Positions 14,146 to 28,800 of a stretch of 64,000 bases of DNA are shown piece after piece. The translations under genes and the position numbers were made by a program. The stretch is from Prinia subflava (lineage: Eukaryota > Chordata > Aves > Passeriformes > Cisticolidae). Location: NCBI RefSeq assembly GCF_021018805.1, contig NC_086247.1, positions 139,107,602-139,171,601 of the forward strand, read 5' to 3'. The notes beneath the pieces were generated by a model. The model saw nothing but the letters and a program-made list of their open reading frames with translations. It did no database searches and was not told where the DNA came from. Positions within the stretch are counted from its first letter, which is position 1. Each line of letters starts with the position of its first letter.

Positions 14146-14437
14146 TGTCCTAATTTGGACCATAACCTTAATGTTATTCAATACCACCTCACATCCTTGC
14201 CACGGCCAGAGGAAAGGAACTCTGGCTTTCAAAAATAAGGGGGTGGGTTCTGGTCATAGAAACATGGCAGCATTGTCCACTATTGTTGGTTTTCTTATCT
14301 TATTACTGTTTCCAGTAAATTCTCCTTATCTCAGCCTGTGATCTCTGCCTTTTAGGCTTCCCATGGGAGGGGCCAAGGGAAGTGGCTCTTTCTAGTGAGA
14401 GGACTAAATCAGGGAATACCATTCCTAAACCATGACA
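14146..14437 (-). mobile_element. Probable bird ERV LTR fragment, reversed
   Basis: The right end reads CCTAAACCATGACA, the reverse of a TGTCATGGTTTAGG LTR start. Inside are TTACTGTTTCCAGTAAATTC and CTTATCTCAGCCTGTGA, also found reversed in common bird LTRs. The left boundary (TGTCCTAATTTGG) is a guess. No matching target-site duplication is visible. Confidence 0.6.
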
Positions 14438-17400
14438 CTGTGCCTACTACCCTATAGTAAACACTCGTTTGCAGTTTCTCACCTCATGTACACCCACCGT
14501 GGATCTCGGTTTGGGGGAGTGTGCAAGGGGAAAGGTCTGGAGGTGAAATCAAGTACACAAAGGCAGTGGGTGAATGGGTTCATTGCCACTTACTATAGGG
14601 CAAAAGTCACCTATACCCTAAATTACATTTGGTGAAGAGAGCAGACCCTAATTTCTCAGGGCCAGGCCTTGCCCCCAGAGTCCCCAGACTGTCCAGTAAG
14701 ACACACACATGTAAGTCTAGTCTGTCCTATGGCCAGGGAATGAGGAGTTAGGAAGCACCCTTGGGAGGACCTGGGGAATGTGGGGAAGGAAAGGGGTGAA
14801 GGGGCTAAAGCTAGAGCAGGTCCTGGGAAGAGTCAGCAAAAGATGGGCAAATCTGCTTTAATTAAAAATTCAGAGTCGTGCTGATGAAGCAAGAGTGTCC
14901 AAGAGCAGCCTCTGCTGCAGCCATGGTCTGAGGCAGCCTGTTCAGAGCCTATGCCCACAGGGAGGGCAGTCCCTCTGAAATTGCCAGGGAGGTTTCCAAT
15001 TAACACCAAGTGAGGCAAGTTATTGGGGGTTCTCTTTGTGCAGACACACCTCCCCTGGGGCACAGCATGAGACCACCCGCTCGCATTGCATAAACCACCA
15101 AAAACACATTAAACTTACAGGAACCATTCTCAATCACCACCAACCCATACTAGATTTGAACCCTCCACTGAAAGGTGAAACGTTAATGCGTTAATAATTT
15201 TTCAAATCATTGCTGTAACATTAGGAAGAAGCTCTGGTAACCTTTTGGGGGCTGCTGACTTACTGCCTAGTGTTCATTTGGCTGATCCTACGGGCTACAA
15301 TCATGATAGGATAGTGTCCCAAGAGAGCAAATAAAATCCAAGAGGTACATTTTTCTTCTCAGCACTTGCCTGCTGTAACACTGAACCCTTCATTAAAAAT
15401 GTGATAAGCCATGCAATATATTTTCCTGTAAATTATAGCCTTTAATCTTTAATGCTAATGACAGAAATTTTACCATTAGCAGGACTGTATTTTGCTCCAC
15501 ACTTTAAACATTCCTTAGTAACCATGTTTTCCTGTCCTGTTTCAGACAGATGGTAACTATTTCAGCTTGAATTCCTTTTTATATTAACTTAAAAAGAATT
15601 TGAAAAAACAAACTAAGGTATAATATAACTAAAATAGAAGAACTTACAGCACTGAAATGTTAAACACTTTTTTCCTAGCTATGACCACCCTTTGACTTTG
15701 CTGTTACTAGGTGTGTGCCTTGAAACCAAAGTCAGTTTTATAAATACTGCTGACAAGGAAGAATCAATCTACCTCAATCCCCAAGTCATGCTGTCTTAAC
15801 TTGGGCACAAATCTTAGAGGACAAATTACTGGCTGATCAGTTGGAAAATTTTTGTATTTATGAAGAATGTGAAAGCCATGTTGGAGAGTAGTGCTTGATC
15901 CAACAATTAATAATAAGGCTGGTAAAGGAGGAATTCCTGAAGTTTAATCCCAGCTACATGTTTCTCCATGTTGTTCCCACGTGTCCTTCCAGCTTCCCTT
16001 GCAGCTTTGAGCCCTGCAGCTGTTAAATGCAGATAACAGCACCGACACCTGCATGCTGCACCAGTTTTGCAAGGAGCCATTAACTGTGGCACATCCACTT
16101 ACAAAGGTCACATTTCACCAAGAGTTACAGCCAACACCCAGAAAATGCTGTGGGATTGGCCACAACCCTTTCAAAGGTAGGAGAAGAATCATGAAGAAAT
16201 ACTTCAGATCTGAGATGGGGACCAGGGACTGTGACAATGCATCTCTTTTTGTGTGCCAAGCATAACGGGGTCTGCTGGCACATGATTGCTGTGCCCATAA
16301 TGAATGGGAGGGACGGTGAAAGATTTCAGTCCTTGGCCCAGAGTTTCCCTTAAATACAATCTTTCAAGCACAAGGCTTGGGGGTGTGTGATACCCTCCTG
16401 CTGTCACCCACCCTTCCTGTAGGCTGTCCTTGGTCCTTGGCAGTGGCCGAGGGTACCTGAGGTGCCGGGGTGGGAACTGGCCAGAAGCCACCTGTGGGCT
16501 CAAAGAGCCACTCTGGGAGATGGCCAGGGAAAAGTGCATGGCAGGCAGTGGTCGTCATTGCTCATGGAGGTGGACAGTTTTCAAAGGAAAAAGGACATTT
16601 GCATACTTTGGCCTCCAGTGACTGTTGTTCCCTCATTAAGAGTATGAAGGGGGACAGAGCCCCATGCAATCACAGACATTAGTGATACCATTGCAGAAAA
16701 AACAAGTAAAGGCTCCTGCATTAGATTAATTAGATTAATTTTCCCCCCATTTTTCCATGTTAAATTTGGTTCTAAACACCACACATTTTAGACATTAATG
16801 GACTTTCTGTGCCTCTTATTTGTAATTTTTACTAATAATTTTAAGACCACAAAGCTAATACTAGAAGATCAGCAGTCTCATATCCTTTCTGGAGGAAAAC
16901 CTAAGTTTTTCAATTTTCCTTTTAAAATTCTAGCAGTGGCAATGTGCAAGGGCTGTAACTACTGAAGGTCCTGCAATACTGGAACAGTATTGTTCCAAGT
17001 AGCCATTCAATGAGAAAGATGTCCTCATTAAAACTTCATGAGCCATCCCCAATAAATCAGTATTGTTTCGATCTTTGATTTTCATTAACAGGTCTATATT
17101 AAAAGGTTGACATCATAAATTTTAACTGCCACTGAGGCTATGTTGTGATTGATAAAGTCAATATTTTTCTGTTACTCAAATTTGCAGCTGTTGTCAGTGT
17201 AATTCCTGCTACTGCATCTGGAGAATGTTGTATATTATACCAAATACTGGCATCTTTTTCTGAGTTTAAGCAGATTAGTTTTTGCAGCTCTAATGAAGTA
17301 GCATTATAATGTAGCAGAGCAAACACTAAATCACCAATTGGCTTAATTAGCACAAGGTGAAAAAAATTTGCCCTCCATGAAGTTGCAAGGCTCTTGCTTG

Positions 17401-20400
17401 GGAAGGGAGGGATCCTCCTTGTCATCATCAGCTTTGTCACAACTAATTTTGTTACATAAATTTCCTGTTTGGAGGGTTTTATCTGTGTATTTTCCTGTAA
17501 CTGTATGCACTTTAGCATGGTCAGTAAATAATAATAAATATTAATTGTAGACAATTCTGGTTTTATCACACCATAGCTGTCAAAAGCCAAAAATTTACCT
17601 CATTCTTTATTATAATATTATAAAATAATGATTCATATTTCTAATCTTATACTGGACAGCTGAATATAAATAATCTCCCATTATTGTCTCTTGGATTCTC
17701 AACAGCTTTATCTCTGCTACTAATGGTTTCTTATGTCTCCAGAAAGAACAAAACATAAAAAAAAGAAGATAATGATTTAATCAAAGACAACTCAAATGGC
17801 AGTTTTGCTGTGTAGACATAAACAGAGTTAATGGTTCTCTCAGGACTCCTTTTTCAGAACTATAAAATCCCAGCACTTAAGAAATAAGAGTTAATACACA
17901 CTTTAAGAAGTGTTTTTTCTATTTGAGGAAAAGATTGAAGTCTAATACGTTATTGGCTGAATCTTAAAACATTTATGATGGTGGGAAGACAGGGTTTTAT
18001 TACACATTTCATCTTCACTTCTTCATTTATTCTTACAATAAAATCAAATAATCAGTAATAGGCTGATATTTTGGTGTCAAATGGAACCTAAACCACACAT
18101 GAAAATGGAAAGTCATTCAAGCAATATGTGAACCTTTAGTGATTGAACCTTAGCTAAGTAATGGACTACAGGAGGTGCTGCTTGGGCACTTTATCTTACT
18201 CCAAGGACTCTTTCTCTCATTTTAAAATGCTACTGGCATAACCAATTATTAAAAATCTTCATGCCATTGGCAGTGCTGGACAGTAGCATTTTCAAAATGA
18301 GTTTCCCACAAGTCTTCCTTTCTACTTGGGAGAAGACAGTGCAATTGAAGCTATCATACAAAGGAGATGCTGAGGTGTCTGCTTACTATCCAGCTGCAAA
18401 AATATGTGCACTGCTGAGACAATTTACTTCAAGACTCCTTTCTCACTTTTTAATAGTGTTAACTGGAAATGACTAGGAAATTTCCAAGTGCAAATTTGGT
18501 CTGAATTTCTGGATACTAACCAAATGAAAGGTGAATTTAGACTAAAAATAGTATAAGCAGCTTACAGACTTATAACTATAGATGAAAGATTATATTCTGT
18601 GTGGGAGTTTTGCAGGGAACTCAGGCAAAAGTGTTCAGTGTCACTAACCAGTTTGTCTCTTTTCATTACAAAAAAAATATTATATTTTAGGACACAAAAC
18701 CTCAGCAAAGAAATATGGAAATTTTAACATCTACTGGAGTATCTAATTTTCTTTTAACCCTGTACTGTTTTGCAAGCACTTCCCTAGTTTCTATTCCAGA
18801 AAAAAATGCAGACTGTGCTACTTAATAGCATTAAGAGCATCAGTCTGCTTCACTGGCTGGATCTGGATCAAACAGCAGAGATCAAAAAGAGTATAAATGT
18901 ACTTGATATTCCATCATATCCAGATATAAACTGCATGCAATAGGACTAAAGTGAAGAAGCATACACGTTGAGTATTTTTATTTCCAGTGTTCCTTCACAG
19001 TTACTGGATTAACTCACCCTTCATTCCCTCTTTACTCATTCAGATCTTGACTCTTTTATACTCTGCTGGCAAATTGAAGGTCTGCCTTGTGGTCAGAGGT
19101 CGCTGAATTAATCACTTTAAACAAGAGATTTGCTGAGGTGTCAGAATTTCTAGTGTGACCTTTTTCTCCTTTCTGTTTTCCACAGCTTTCCCCCTGTTGT
19201 TTGTAAAGGCAAAATCTGTGGAACAAGATCAAGAGTCAGAAAGTGCCAGGAAATGAGTGGTCTTGTGGCCCAGCTTACAGGAAAGTGAGTGGCTCATCCT
19301 CCCAAGCTGGGATAGCTGGCTTGGTTGCTGACATCTTTCTAGTGCAGGATCTGGCTGCTGCAGTAGAAGGAGGTAGTGATGTGGTGGCAAAGTACTGGCT
19401 GAAAAGTTTCCTCCTAATATTAAAACTGACATCCACCCTTTAGTCCCATAGGTGCAGAGAGAAGAGTTCTTCCCAGTTACACAGTTCAACCAACTGGAAA
19501 TGCAACCTTCTTAATCTTACAGCCAATATAGTTTTCAAATTATAATTACACAAGCATTGGAGTCCTTAGGATATGGTGGCTTTCCTTGTTTGGCACCAAT
19601 AATCACCTCTGCAGGGAGCAAATCACCAAAATAAAAGAAACTCTTGACCCAAACTATTTTGGAAACTTTTGAAAACTTTCTGGAACTGTAACCAAAGATG
19701 AATCAAGAGGAATTTGTGCCTGGTCTGCTACAGAACTGAAGCCATGACACGTCACTGGTACAGCAGTGCTGTTGGGAGAGGGGTCTGGCCCCTGCAGTGG
19801 CAGTGTCTGTGCACAGGGATGAGTGTGAGCTGAACTATCACCAGACTTTTCTGCCAGCGTGATGTGTCCTCTTGTGTGCACTGGATGTGTCATTTCTTTA
19901 GCTAGGTAGCAACTCTAGAACAAAACTGCCTTCCTGCCTGCATGTACTGTAAACAGCATTCAGAATATTTAAATCTGCACCTTATCTAGAGAACAGGCAA
20001 TAAGAAGAACATAGTATATTTTGGCAGCAATTTATGCCACCTGGGCAAGAATATGACAGTTGTAGGAAAGCCATCCTATTAGTTTTTTCCACTTTCCCCT
20101 CCAGCTGAATCCAGGTCACCAGTGGAACTGCCAATAGCTGTATGCTTTGGCATTGTGGAAGGAGAGGTTAGGAAGGGTCCTGGGGTGCTGTGGGCAAGAA
20201 CTGTCCTTGGATGTCAAAAGGCTCCTAGTACCTCATTTATGGACTTGTTTTTCAGTCCAGAGGCTTCCCCTTTTGCAGCCACCTTCTCTCTTCTAACATA
20301 GAGGGGGCCAATTTCCATATGCATTAACATTCCAGGGGCATCACAGGAGCAGCAAATCCTGTGAAGGGTAGAGAAACTCTTTTGAGCTATTTCCCCTTGG

Positions 20401-23400
20401 AGCCAATTCCAACACAAATCTGCATCTGAACAACTGTTCAGTGACTAATGCAAGAATTGTACCTTGACCAGTTGCAATATTGCACTCAGAATTTTTTTAT
20501 ATTCTGTTTCCACTGAACCAAATAGGATTTAAAGAAGTGCCATAAGATTTAGTGAAATGAGGGTTGTGTTTGGGAGCCAGGGCTCAAGCATTTTCCCTTA
20601 TTTTATGGTCTATTCAGATATAGAGAACACACTTTAAAAATAGAATTTCTCACTTCCATGCACAGGGGAGCCAGTGTAGGTGGGAAGAAAAGGGCACTGC
20701 CTGCTCAGGCCTTGCCCACTGCACTATTTCAGCTGCTGGCATTGCTCTCAGCCATTCCCCAGGCATTAACAGCCTTTTACTGGATTACTGTACTTTCTAT
20801 CCCACTACACCTTGAAATATTGCATTTAAAATGTAAAATTAAAAAAAAAAGAACTAATTCTATTAACTGAAAATAGGTCTCTAATTGACCTCTTAATATG
20901 GTGTATTTAATGTGACACCATACCATTTTCATATGTAAATGGGATGATTATTAATAATTCAGTGCTTCTATTTTCATTCTATAGAATACATCTTCCAAGG
21001 GAGTCGGGAGAACGTTGTGAATTTCTGTCATTTATCACTCTGCCACAGAAATTAAGCTGTGGCTGCCAACATGAAACAGTGCATTTTACACCTGCCTTCC
21101 TAAGCTTTGCTCTTGCGGTGCACAACTCCAAAACATGCATACTTTTCTTCTAATAAACATATTGGAAACTTGAATGTGAACATACTTTGTCCTAATCTTT
21201 CCAGTAGCAGGAAGAGGAAGGTGCTGACAAACAGCATTTGTCATCGCAGGATTCAGCTCAGACTCACAGCTCTTCTGAGGAATAAAATGTACACAGAGCA
21301 CAGTTAGTTAATTTGATTCCATGTGGGGCTTGTATGCAGCATCTCCCCATGCCACCTCCCTCTCCCCAGCCAGCCCCTCCCTCCACCCCCGGGATGACAC
21401 TTCACTTTAATCCAACCCCTCTCAGATTAAGTAGGCGTGTAATTTACTCCCACAGTGAGGTCCATTGCAGCTGTGGAGGTGATGTAAAGGAGAGTTTGTT
21501 TAAACAACATTAAGCCTGCAAACCTGCATGAAAAACCCCTGGTCTGGGCTGTCAGCAAAGCCTTTAATGTGCATTCAGTCTTGCATTCATCTGGGATCTG
21601 TGTATGGTATTGACTGATGTTTTATTATTGTTTGGTAGATAGAAATATTTCACTTAAGAACAACTCAATTGCAGGAAGGGCTTTATATAGTCGTCACAAC
21701 ATGCTTCTCCTGCTGCTGTGAGTGTAGGAGGCAGGGTAGTTTTCTACCGTTTAACAAGTAAAGTCTGACATATTTTAAGAACATGATCAGACTGCAGCGT
21801 TACAAATCACTTTAAACATAAAAAAACCCAAAGAAATAAATCCACAGTCTTTTGACAATTTCCCTCAGCTAAAGTATTCCAATATGCTATTTTTACTTTT
21901 ATTATTTCTTTCTGCCTTTGGCAGAACAGGTCTTTTCAACCAGATAGGGTATAATGGACCATGAAAGCAGGATACATCCTCAGAACCCAAATGTCAGCAG
22001 CAGTTAAGGTGAACTGCTTCGTTCTAAGGTGCAGCGAGTTACCTTGTGCTTCACTGGAAAGAGCACCACTGAGAGGGACTGTGACACCCTCAGGCCACTG
22101 GTGCCTCCTCATTCTGTGAAATAACAGCTTTGTTAGAGAAACACAAGGGAAAGCATCACTGCCAGATTTGCACTATTTCCCCCTCTCACAGGCTGTGTAC
22201 TTTACACAGCTGACAGTGCATTTGTTACAGCCTACCTTCAGCTGCGTGCCAGCAGGACATACTGGAAATGGTGCATCCAGACCAGAGGATTCCTTAACCA
22301 TAGGCCTCCGACATCTGCTGCACACTTGTTACACGGCTGGAACATGAACAGAGCTTTTAATTTTGCTCTTTGATTTTTGCATTCCTGTTTTTAAATGCTG
22401 TTTGTGTAATTTATGCCTTGCAAGCCCACAGAAGTTTGGTGGAAGGAACTCCTTTATTTAAACTCTCTGAAGTGCAATATTTCTCTTGGCTTAATTTTTC
22501 TCTCCTTCTAAGCTTATGAATTATCATCTGACAAATTGGATCTGTTCATTTCCAGCAAGTTATTTGAATACATACTTGTAGCTGTTTTTAAAAACAGTAC
22601 AGCTTTCAGATAACTTCATTGTTATTTTATGTGCCAGATGTGGTTTGTTTTCCACAGTTGGAGTATTAGAAAAATGTTGCATAACCACAAACATCCATCT
22701 ATTCTTTTACAAATAGAAATTAAAATCTACAGATAAAAGCTTAGTGGATCATGCAGAACCCAACACTGCCTTATTTCACTTGTCTCTTTATGCTGAAATG
22801 AGTTCAGGCTTGCAGTCACCTCCCTGCCAAAATACAAGCTCGTTGCTGATCTTCCCTGTGCCTGGGCTTCCCCAGCCCTCCTGCTTCTCTGCACTCTAGT
22901 GACTGCATTTGACTTCACATGCCCATTGACCAGAAGCATGGAAAGAAATCCTTCTTTATTCAAACCTTCAAAGCAAGTTCAAGTAAGCCTTTTGGTTACT
23001 CTCCACTGACTACATCACCCACATTAGCAGATTTACTTTTGATATTTAGCTTTCACTAAAAGCTAGGATGTGCCCTGAATTTTATCGATATTCTGTGTAG
23101 CCTCTTTTTCTTTCTTTTGGGAGTTGTCACACAGAGGAATAGCTGGTGTCTCTAACTTTTTATTAAGTGCCCTGAATACCACTTCTGGGGGCTGTGGGAT
23201 GAACCCATGGAAGGATTCCCCTGGCTCCACACTGAGATTGTACATTGTGAGACTCTCTCTCCCTTCAAAGTGGGTTAAATGCAAACAAACACATTTAGCT
23301 CAGTGGGGATGCAACAGGGCAGCCAACATGTGCATACAGCTGCGAGCTCTGTGAGGTCTGGGTGACATTGACTTTCTTCAAAGGAAAAGACAGAAACAAA

Positions 23401-24865
23401 CTGATTTTACAAATTCCATGGAAGCTGCCTTTGCAGATGATGAACGCAGAAACGGAGGTACCAGTTTGGCACAAAGCTAAAGTTACTCCCAAGGTGCACA
23501 ATAACAGCAACTCATCTTTCTTTGAGAATCACTTGTCCCTGTGTGCAGCACTTGCCCCTGTGTGTCCCCTTTGCAGAGCACCCTGTCTGGCCAGGGTAGG
23601 CACAGGATGGAGAGGCTGCCACGGTCAGTGTTTCAGCTGAGGACAAGGGGAGGTAGCTCAGTGCCATATGCAAAGCCAGACAGTGTATAAATTACAAATA
23701 CTGATGAGCCAAATCTGCAGAAACCTTCAAAGAGCATCCTTGAAACGTTGCTCATATTTTAACATTTTAATTAAGTAAATGTTTTATGTATTCATGCTGT
23801 AAGTACTTTATGATCACTGACTCTGCAGTCTTCTGGACTTCAAACCTCAAAGAGGTAGAAAAGGGAACACCTCACATACAGGAGAAGAGTCTTCTTCAGA
23901 TGACAGGACTCAATGTCTTTCTAGTTTATTTTTAATTTTATAGATAGAATTGATCAGGAATTGACAGACCAGGTCATTATGGCTTCAAAAATTTAAATGT
24001 AAATCACTGTGGCATTAGAAAAATACTTAGGCACATATGCAGTGAGGTTTTTTGCTTTCAAGGTGCCACAAATGTTAATTAATAAATTACTTTTGCTTGC
24101 CTTAGCTAGAAATGTCCCTGTCAGTCTTGGACTTTCCCCCAAAGCCAACAGCAAAGGTCTTTACCATAACTGCTGCAGCAGCACTGGGCACGGATCATGT
24201 CTTGACTAACAGGATATGATGCAATAAAAAGCTTTATAGATAATGCAACCATCTCCCTAAGTAGTCCATTGAGAGGAGACTGGACACTGTTACAGGAAGT
24301 TATGCATTACCCAGCCCATGCTTCCAGCAGCCAGGACCTTGCAGGCAGCTCTCTGCCCTCCCCAGCACAAAGCCAAGCAGTTTCCATGCTCCTCACTGAA
24401 AAATCCCAAAGGGATTTTCCCCATGGGCACCTGCCCCTCAGAGAACCCCCAGCATGGGCTGCAGGGTGGGAGTGGAAAGCCTTGCATGCTGCTTATTTCC
24501 ATACCCTGAATCTGCTTACACAGGGAGATAAAGGCTTCAAGTGCTTCACAGCCAAGTGAAGCACTTCACCTATGGGTGGTCTTTCCTTCGGGAATATCTA
24601 GCCTGGAAAATTCATGGGATGGAGCTGCTTGGAAGGTAGGTTCTCAAACAAACAGGTTCAATGTATTTTAGCTTGTCTGTGCAATATTCTAATGTAACAG
24701 CTCCCAGTTCCTCAGTTTCTAAGCTGTGTTTCATCAGTAATTCTGAGGTATCCTATGGGGACAGCAAAGCACAGGAATCATGTCTTGAAAAGGAACAAGA
24801 GCTTCAAATCTATTTATCAAAGATATTCTTGATGACAACGTCATGAAAGACTAGAAGGAATCAAA
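14438..24865. other. No gene seen over 10 kb
   Basis: Mostly AT-rich non-coding sequence with short open frames, none recognisable. Segments near 17100-17960 and 22340-22720 are AT-rich and free of the recognised repeat families. Confidence 0.6.
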
Positions 24866-25885
24866 ATCACAGAGTAAGGTGAGTTGGAAGAGACCCAGAA
24901 GGATCATCAAAGTCCAACTCCTGGCCTTGCACAGAACAGCCCCAAGAATGACACCCTGTGCCTGAGAGCATTGTCCAGAAGCTTCTTGAGCTCTATCAGG
25001 CTGGTGTGTGACCACTTCCCTGGGGAGCTGCTTCAATGCCCAACCACCTCTGGGTGAAGGACTTCTTTTTAATATCCAACCTAAACCTCCCGTGACAATT
25101 TCAGGCCATTACCTTGGATCCTGTCACTGGTCACCAGAGAGGAGAGAACAGTGTCTGTTCCTTCTCTTCCCCTCATGAGGAAGTTGTAACTGCTGTGACC
25201 TCAGTCTTCTCTTTTCCAGGCTGAACAGACCAAGTGATCTCAGCTGCTGCTCACATGGCTTCCCCTCAAGGCCCTGCACCATCTTATTTGCCCTCCTCTG
25301 GATGCTTTGTCACAGCTTTATATCCTTCTTACACTGTGGCACCCAAAACTGCCCCCAGCACTCGAGGTGAGGCTGCCCCAGCTCAGAGCAGAGCAGAACA
25401 ATCCCTTCCCTTGCCTGGCTGTGCCTGATGCCCCCAGGACAGGGTTGGCCCTCCTGGCTGCCAGGGCACTGCTGGCTCAGGTTCAGCTTGCCATGGACAG
25501 GAGCCCCAGGTCCCTTTCTGTGGCACGGCTCTCCAGCCTCTCATTGCCCAGTCTGTCCATCCAGGGTTGTCCAATCTCAGGAACAGAGTCCAGCACTTTG
25601 CCTTGTTGAACTTCACGTGGCTGGTGACTGCCCAGACCTCTGATTTGTGGAGATCTCTCTGCAGGGCCTCCCTGCCTTAAAGGGAGTCAACAGCTCCTCC
25701 CAGTTTTGTGTCATCTGCAAACTTCCAGTCCAGTGCCCAAGTCACTCACGAAGATGTTGAAGAGTACAAGGATGGAGCCCCGTGGAGCTCCACTAGGGAC
25801 AGATCACTGGTCTGATGTCACCCCATTACTGCAATCCCTTGTGCCCAACCCACGAGCCAGTTGCTCACCCACTGCATGACGTGGG
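24866..25885 (-). mobile_element. CR1 LINE 3' kilobase
   Basis: The plus strand starts with a reversed CR1 terminus (AAAATCACAGAGTAAGGTGA, then GTCCAACTCCTGGCC) and continues through the 3' UTR into the former C-terminus of the reverse-transcriptase ORF (on the minus strand, GTGAAGTTCAACAAGGCAAA). Reading frames are broken. Its 25380-25640 part is nearly identical, in opposite orientation, to 59605-59865. Confidence 0.85.
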
Positions 25886-28800
25886 GAGCACAAGGACATG
25901 GGTATCACATACAAGCAAGTCTGCCAAGGATGAGGGAGGGCAGAGTCCTTGGCTGTACAAAACTCAAAAGTGAGGCTGGGAGCTGCAGATGTGCATCCAC
26001 AAGAAGGTGCATGACAAAGCCAGAACAGAGAAAAGCTATTTCAGTTGGACCAGTTTTAGTACGAGGATTGGCAGACTCAGGGTGAGGCAGAGAAGAAAGA
26101 AGATGGAGAAACAGGTTGTACTAAACTGGATCACAAGGTAACATTCTTCAAGAAATTATTCTGCTTATGCATTTCTTTATGTCTCCTTTATAATTCAATG
26201 CCAGCATATCATATAGGTAAATCTGATTTTCCCAATTATCTCTGTTGGCTCTGCATCACTATAATTGAAGGGTTCTGCTCTTCTCTCAGCATGAGCTCAG
26301 TGAGAACAAATTGCTCTTACAGAGGAACTGATGTGTGAGCACAGGCCGGGAGGACCTGACAACGCGTGGTGTGGCTCAGCCCCTGGCACGGGACCAGCTC
26401 CCAGTGAGCAGGGAGCACGCACACCACTGCTAATTACAGCACTTCTTAATGGCAGTGTCTCTGGAAGAAAAACATCAACCTGCCTTTGACAGGCCATTTC
26501 TTCCCCTGGTCTAAACGCTCTCCAAAGGTTGTGTTATCTAGTCACAGTTAGAACTGGGCACAGAAATTCAGCAATGTCTGCCCATCCAGATCTGAATCAC
26601 TGCAATCTTTTTCAGATGGGAAGAGGAGGGAATCAAAAGACTGTTGCCCCTAGCATCTGCCAACAAACCTGCTTCTTATTTTTACCACCTCACATTTGGG
26701 AAAACACATTAACACCTCACAATATCTCATTGTGGAAAGCATTTCTAAGATTCAATTTCCTGCATTATTCTGATTCATATCACTACTGCAATCGTGCTGG
26801 TCAATGAGTTCTTTGGCTCTGATGTTAACTTTCCAGTGTCCCACTAATTGACTTAACAGAAAGAATTACAGTTACTAGTCAGTGTAGTGGAACACTGAAT
26901 AACCCCAACTATTTCAATCTTTTCAAATACAGATCACTTAAAAAAAAATGTTTTAAGGAACTGAGATAAAGCACAGGATTAAAGGAACAGACTAATAAAA
27001 TTATTATAGACAGTATCTGCATTTTCATTCTGACCAGCACTTTGCAGTTAAACACAACACCTTGTGTGTGGTATATGACAACCCTTAATTGTAGAGAACA
27101 GTTCCACTGGGCAGGTAAGCACTACATTGAATTAAAAGGTACCTCTCTGTTTCCTATAAGATTTAAAATTAATAACCTAAAATAAGGGAAAATAAGTGTC
27201 TGACTGCTGAGAAATGATACATAAAGCAAAGTCATAAACGCATTATATACTGTGTGTACGTATTTAGATGTTCCCTAGTTACCCCCGATTACAGCTTGCC
27301 ACATCAACAAAACAGCTGGTCTGATATTTTTCTTACATTGAAACCTCTTGGCAAGTTGGAATTTTGATCTCAAAAGCAGCTGAAACCTTTGTTTACTATC
27401 TCATAGGACATGTTGTTACAGTCTTGTGCTGAAGATCTTTTTTAATGACATGCTTGATGGGATTGAACAGTGTATGTTCACCAGCTTTCACCTTCACTAT
27501 TAATAACAGCGCAGTTCCTACCTGAAATGTCTTCTATAATTGTGTAATTACACAGCTCATTTATCCAATTGTTAAGCCAGGAGTCTGATTAAATATTAAC
27601 AACTGCTTGGTTCTCCCAGCGTCATTAGTTAGAAAGCAACCCTGTAATCTCAGGTAACCCATGATGGTAATTATCCTTCACAGTTCCCCTCAGCTGAAAA
27701 TCCAGCACCATCAAAGCAGGAGAGCTTGCCCAGCAGAAAACACATCACCACTCTGTTCCTCCTCACCTCAACACTACCTGAGCCCTGTCGTGTGTGTGTG
27801 GACTTGCCATGATGGAAAAACAGGTACAGAGCACTGCAGAGGGTGGCACTGGCTGGATTTGCTCCTTTAATCCCATGCTGCATGTTGAGAAATGGCAGCC
27901 TGACTTCTAAGGTCATTTGTTACTTTAAATCAAAGAAGGGGAAGTTTGGTTTGGCCCAAATATTCCTTCGCATGGAAAACAAGGGGAAGAGCAGAGCATC
28001 CCAGTCTGTGATGGGCTGTGAGGGATGCTCTTGTATGTGGTCTTCCATCAGAGGGACACATGCCCAGGGAATATCCCAAATTATAAATGACCTAAACTGA
28101 AATGCATAAACCTGGAGCAAGCTGCACTTCCAATGCACTCTGCATGGGAGTATCACAAAGCCCTTTAAAATAAAATGTTGCAGAAAAGAGCATCAAAATG
28201 TTATAAACAACCCAAAGCAATGGCAAACTCATGTTTAGCTGTGCCCTCTGAGGAGCCCTGCGTGCTGCTGCCCACAGCCCTCACCAAACACCTTGGGACC
28301 CTGAGCTGGTGGGAGGACACGAGCAGGCACCCTCTGTCTCTGGGATGGGGACCACATTGTGGAGACATTTGAAAGGCCCCGAGCAATGGGCACGGGGGAT
28401 GCACAAGTGTGGGCATTGCTGAAACCAATCCAGAAGCTCCCTTTATCCCAGCTGCTGCAGGAGCGTTAATAGAGGACTGCCTGCAGCAGCAGGGCTTTCC
28501 CACCATTAACATCTTATTACGATGAAAGGAGCAGTTTATACCTCCCAGAGTTATTGCTTCCAGCTGTCCGTAAACTCAGGTGAAGCCCTGCATCTGGTTC
28601 AGGTTTTCAGGCTTTCCACTGCAGTGGGGAGGAAGGGATCATAATTTGTGTGTGAGGAGAGCAGGGCTGGAGGTGGGCTGGGACAAGGGGGACTTGCCAC
28701 CTATCAAGCTGGGCCACCAACACACTGCCTGACATCTGCTGTGCACAGCCCCTCGTGGCTGCCCTTCCCCAGGCAGTGAGGCACAGCAGGGCCAGTGCCA

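Noticed and set aside
13822..14238. 138-codon plus-strand frame
   Set aside because: It runs into the probable LTR and has no recognised product.
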